Shown piece by piece: positions 61,149-64,000 of a DNA stretch of 64,000 nt; position 1 is the stretch's first letter; the number at the start of each line of letters is the position of its first letter. The notes beneath the pieces were generated by a model. The model had not been told where the DNA came from. It was given only the letters and a program-made list of their open reading frames with translations, and searched no databases. Source of the stretch: Candidatus Fermentibacteraceae bacterium (GTDB lineage: Bacteria > Fermentibacterota > Fermentibacteria > Fermentibacterales > JCC-6). A program made the position numbers and the translations under genes. Where the stretch lies: NCBI GenBank assembly GCA_027067855.1, contig JAMOUX010000036.1, forward strand, positions 24,285 through 88,284, read 5' to 3'.

Positions 61149-63701
61149 TTGAAAACCAGGAATTTCAGGGTCGTGCCCAAGATACCGGAAAAGCTGGAAG
61201 CGTTGAAGAAGATAGCCTACAATATCTGGTGGACCTGGAACAACCAGGCCGTCGATCTCTTCCGATGGATAGACTCCGAACTTTGGGAAACCTGCTGCCA
61301 CAATCCGGTTAAACTCCTGGGGCACGTCAGCCAGGAACGCCTGGAGGAACTCGCCGGCGACGCCGCCTATCTTTCACTCCTTGAAAGAACCATGGAGAGC
61401 CTGGAGGACTACCTGGAACGAAGCACCTGGTTCGACTCCCGGAGGAAACGGTACGGCCTGGAGAAGGAGGACTTTCTACTGGCCACCTTCTCGGCGGAGT
61501 TCGGATTGCACGAGAGCATCCCCGTCTATTCCGGCGGACTGGGCATCCTGGCCGGAGACACCCTGAAGAGCTGCAGTGAACTCGGCCTTCCCGCCGTGGG
61601 CGTTTCCCTGCTGTACAGGTACGGTTACTTCAGCCAGTACCTGAGCAGCGACGGATGGCAGCAGGAGAGGTATTTTGTAAACGACTATTCCAACATGCCG
61701 GTGAACCCCGTTTACAACGGAAACGGCGAATACGTGACCGTGGAAATCCCCCTGGCCGACAGGATCGTCAAGGCCTCCGTCTGGGAGGTGAAAGTAGGCA
61801 GGGTCTCCCTCTTCCTCCTGGATACCAATCTTCCCGGGAACGCAACCGAAGACAGGGAAATAACGGGGCAGTTGTACGGCGGTGATCGGGAGATGCGTAT
61901 AAAACAGGAAATAATACTGGGAATAGGCGGATTGAAAATACTGGACGCGATGGGTATGCGACCCACGGTGAGACATATCAACGAAGGACATTCCGCATTC
62001 CTGATAATCGAGAGGATCAGGCAACTGATGGAGGAGGGCCTGTCCTTTCCGGAGGCCAGGGAGATGACCGTGGCCGGAAACGTCTTCACCACCCACACCC
62101 CGGTACCCGCGGGCAACGAGGAATTTCTTCCCGACCTGGTTGCGAAATACCTGGCCCCCTTGATCCGGGCCATAGGCCTGTCCCGCGAGGAGTTCCTGGC
62201 TTTCGGCAAATACAACGACAACCCGAACTTTTCCATGACGGTATTCGGTCTGCGTCTTTCCAGGTACAGAAACGGCGTCAGCAAGCTTCACGGAGAGATC
62301 TCAAGGGAAATATGGAAGGATGTCTGGCCCGGTCTTCCGGCGGTCGATACGCCCATAGATCACGTTACGAACGGAATACACCCGGAAACATGGATATCCG
62401 ACGAGATGGACAAGCTCCTGGGCAGGTACGTGGGACCCAGGTGGTCCGGCAACGGCACCGACTCCTCCGACTGGGAAAAGGTGGAAAAGATTCCGGATTC
62501 GGAACTCTGGCCGGCGCACACCAGAATGCGGGAAAGGCTCGTTTCGTGGGCCAGGGAGAAATGGCGGAAGCAGGTGACCCGCATGGGACTCTTCAAACCC
62601 TGTCTGGAAGAGGCGCCCATACTGGATCCGGATATCCTGACCATAGGCGCGGCCAGGAGATTTGCCACCTACAAGAGGGCCACCCTGCTGCTCCGGGACA
62701 GGGAGAGGCTCTCCAAGCTGGTGAACCACCCCACCCGTCCGGTACAGTTCATAATGGCCGGAAAGGCCCATCCGCACGACTCGGCGGGCAAGGAAATGAT
62801 AAGGGAAATAGTCCACCTGTGCCTGGAAGACGAGTTCTACGGGAAAGTGATATTCCTGGAGGACTATGACATGAACATGGCCAAGCACCTGATCCGGGGT
62901 GTGGACGTCTGGCTGAACACCCCCAGGCTTCCCATGGAGGCTTGCGGAACCAGCGGAATGAAGGCCTGTTTCAACGGGGTGCTCCATTGCAGCGTACCCG
63001 ACGGATGGTGGGCGGAAGCCTACCGTCCGGGCATGGGTTGGTCGATAGGTTCGGGAGAAAAATACGACGATCCCCTTCTGCAGGATCGCCTGGAGGCCAA
63101 GGCCCTTTACGATATCATCGAGAACCGGATCGTCCCTTTGTTCTACGAAAGGAACGGGAACGATATCCCTTTCAACTGGCTGAAAATGGCTAGGGCATCC
63201 ATGCGAACCGTCTGTCCCGTTTTCAGCAGTAACAGAATGCTCGCCGAGTACGTCGAGAAGTTTTACGTACCGGCATGCAGGTACTCCGCCAGGCTGGCCG
63301 CCGACGGTTACGGCGGAGCCAGGGAACTGGCGGCCTGGATGGAAAAGATGAGGAACAGCTGGAACTCGGTGCGAATCAGGATGGTCGATTCCAGGATAAG
63401 CGACGATACATGCTCGGTGGGAGATCTCATACCCGTAACCGTAGGTGTCGAGGCCCCGGGGCTGGAACCGGACGACCTGCTGGTGGAAGTTCTGTACGGC
63501 AGGATGGAACCCGACGACCGGATCACCCACCGCAAGTCGACGCGGCTGGAGTACCGGGGCGAGGAAAACGGCCTGATGCTTTTCAGCGGCTCCTTCCATT
63601 GCGACCACTCGGGAATGCAGGGATTCACGGTGAGGATCCTGCCTCACCACAGGATATTCGGACGCATAATAGAGCCCGGCATGGTCTGCTGGTGGGAATG
63701 A
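61149..63701 (+). CDS. glgP: Alpha-glucan phosphorylase (glycogen/maltodextrin type)
   Basis: 850 residues of GT35, releasing glucose-1-phosphate from alpha-1,4-glucans. An N-terminal DUF3417-type segment (KIAYNIWWTWNNQAVDLFRWID) precedes VYSGGLGILAGD, EGHSAFL, THTPVPAGNEEF, FATYKRATL and the PLP Lys region EACGTSGMKACFNG (Lys near 604). This is the short thermophile/anaerobe type rather than the E. coli MalP type. TTG 61149 follows AAAGGTGA. It is divergent from the C25 protease. Confidence 0.94.
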   Translation: MKTRNFRVVPKIPEKLEALKKIAYNIWWTWNNQAVDLFRWIDSELWETCCHNPVKLLGHVSQERLEELAGDAAYLSLLERTMESLEDYLERSTWFDSRRKRYGLEKEDFLLATFSAEFGLHESIPVYSGGLGILAGDTLKSCSELGLPAVGVSLLYRYGYFSQYLSSDGWQQERYFVNDYSNMPVNPVYNGNGEYVTVEIPLADRIVKASVWEVKVGRVSLFLLDTNLPGNATEDREITGQLYGGDREMRIKQEIILGIGGLKILDAMGMRPTVRHINEGHSAFLIIERIRQLMEEGLSFPEAREMTVAGNVFTTHTPVPAGNEEFLPDLVAKYLAPLIRAIGLSREEFLAFGKYNDNPNFSMTVFGLRLSRYRNGVSKLHGEISREIWKDVWPGLPAVDTPIDHVTNGIHPETWISDEMDKLLGRYVGPRWSGNGTDSSDWEKVEKIPDSELWPAHTRMRERLVSWAREKWRKQVTRMGLFKPCLEEAPILDPDILTIGAARRFATYKRATLLLRDRERLSKLVNHPTRPVQFIMAGKAHPHDSAGKEMIREIVHLCLEDEFYGKVIFLEDYDMNMAKHLIRGVDVWLNTPRLPMEACGTSGMKACFNGVLHCSVPDGWWAEAYRPGMGWSIGSGEKYDDPLLQDRLEAKALYDIIENRIVPLFYERNGNDIPFNWLKMARASMRTVCPVFSSNRMLAEYVEKFYVPACRYSARLAADGYGGARELAAWMEKMRNSWNSVRIRMVDSRISDDTCSVGDLIPVTVGVEAPGLEPDDLLVEVLYGRMEPDDRITHRKSTRLEYRGEENGLMLFSGSFHCDHSGMQGFTVRILPHHRIFGRIIEPGMVCWWE

Positions 63702-63970
63702 CAAGACTTCGCCCCTTCAAGCCCATGAAGAAAATCTCCGTTGAATGTCACATCGTTGCGGTCCGTATGAACCTCGAACGGGAGGATCACCGGACCGGCC
63801 GTCGACATCCCACCTGTCAAGCCGGAGGATATGTATTATCGTCATCAGGTAGGAGCGCCGGCCATGGGGAGCCGCACTCACGTAACCGATTCGCCGGAAT
63901 GACCGGGATGACGTATATGTTAATATAAATATGGTCTTATTGGTAATTAGTAAATTTATGGAGGAGAATA
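63702..63970 (+). other. Intergenic region with AT-rich promoter end
   Basis: 269 nt with no gene I can support. The last 90 nt turn AT-rich, with TATAAA near 63926 preceded by weak -35 matches, then a GGAGGAG ribosome-binding site. This suggests a promoter for the gene at the right edge. The first part contains GC-rich pairing potential (around 63860-63900) that I cannot match to a known riboswitch. Confidence 0.4.
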
Positions 63971-64000
63971 ATGACTGGAAGAAATAAGCAACAAACATCC
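63971..64000 (+). CDS. Start of a gene cut by the right edge
   Basis: ATG 63971, preceded by GGAGGAG with a 4-nt spacer, begins MTGRNKQQTS and runs to the end. Only ten codons are visible, so no identification is possible. Confidence 0.5.
   Translation, partial: MTGRNKQQTS

Noticed and set aside
62301..63704. Long minus-strand frame through glgP
   Set aside because: Antisense to conserved phosphorylase motifs; no domain of its own.
1..64000. CRISPR arrays, transposons, prophage or toxin-antitoxin loci
   Set aside because: No repeated spacer structure, integrase, transposase, phage structural gene or small paired toxin genes were seen on either strand.

Overview
The window is 64 kb of GC-rich, gene-dense bacterial chromosome. 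Genes are packed into long runs with 1-11 nt stop/start overlaps (usually ATGA, TTGA, GTGA or TGATG). I see no phage genes, transposases, CRISPR or rRNA. The envelope is Gram-negative: lipoproteins, MCE/Mla lipid transport, a TolC-RND pump and a class A PBP. A caspase-fold C25 (gingipain-like) protease with a C-terminal sorting-like domain, together with many TPR lipoproteins, fits an uncultivated member of the FCB superphylum such as Fermentibacterota. That placement is inference from gene content only. Arg AGG codons are frequent, and a tRNA-Arg(CCU) is present. TTG and GTG starts are common, and two genes have no ATG/GTG/TTG at all where their N-terminus should be.

Layout. 1-18.7 kb, nearly all minus strand: the N-terminus of SecA; a secreted TPR protein with a small envelope protein; then a chain of flippase-like membrane protein, TPR protein, PBP1A, lipoprotein, GspE/PilB-type ATPase, pyrimidine-nucleoside phosphorylase and a repeat-domain membrane protein. 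Next comes a de novo pyrimidine cluster (pyrC, TPR lipoprotein, pyrK, pyrD, rlpA, pyrF) and a divergent class II aldolase. 18.8-21.3 kb, plus strand: a TrkH/TrkA potassium uptake pair. 21-24.9 kb: signal peptidase I with an unknown partner, then MscS and RadC. 24.9-28.8 kb, minus strand: alanine racemase, a class II cyclic-nucleotide-phosphodiesterase-like hydrolase, NamZ-type muramidase and a metallophosphoesterase. 28.8-31.8 kb, plus strand: DUF362-ferredoxin protein, EamA transporter and an MsrB-MsrA fusion. 31.9-41.1 kb, minus strand: HtpG, a sulfatase-fold protein, an MCE/Mla operon and a NitT/TauT-type ABC importer.

41.3-47 kb, plus strand: HAD hydrolase, a PTS-EIIA protein with an extra C-terminal domain, two paralogous cation/proton antiporters, and a MutL-like protein. 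47-53.2 kb, minus strand: a TetR-TolC-MFP-RND efflux operon with a perfect 18-bp palindrome in its promoter spacer. 53.6-61 kb, minus strand: Zn alcohol dehydrogenase, tRNA-Arg, HemW, a Mut7-C RNase, LepA and the C25 protease. 61.1-63.7 kb, plus strand: alpha-glucan phosphorylase. The first codons of another gene reach the right edge.

The most unusual module is the EIIA plus twin-antiporter cluster beside HAD hydrolase and ABC importer genes, with two palindromes between the divergent units. It may be a phosphorylation-controlled ion-homeostasis system, complementing TrkH/TrkA and MscS found elsewhere in the window. I found no clear defence system or other wholly new machine.
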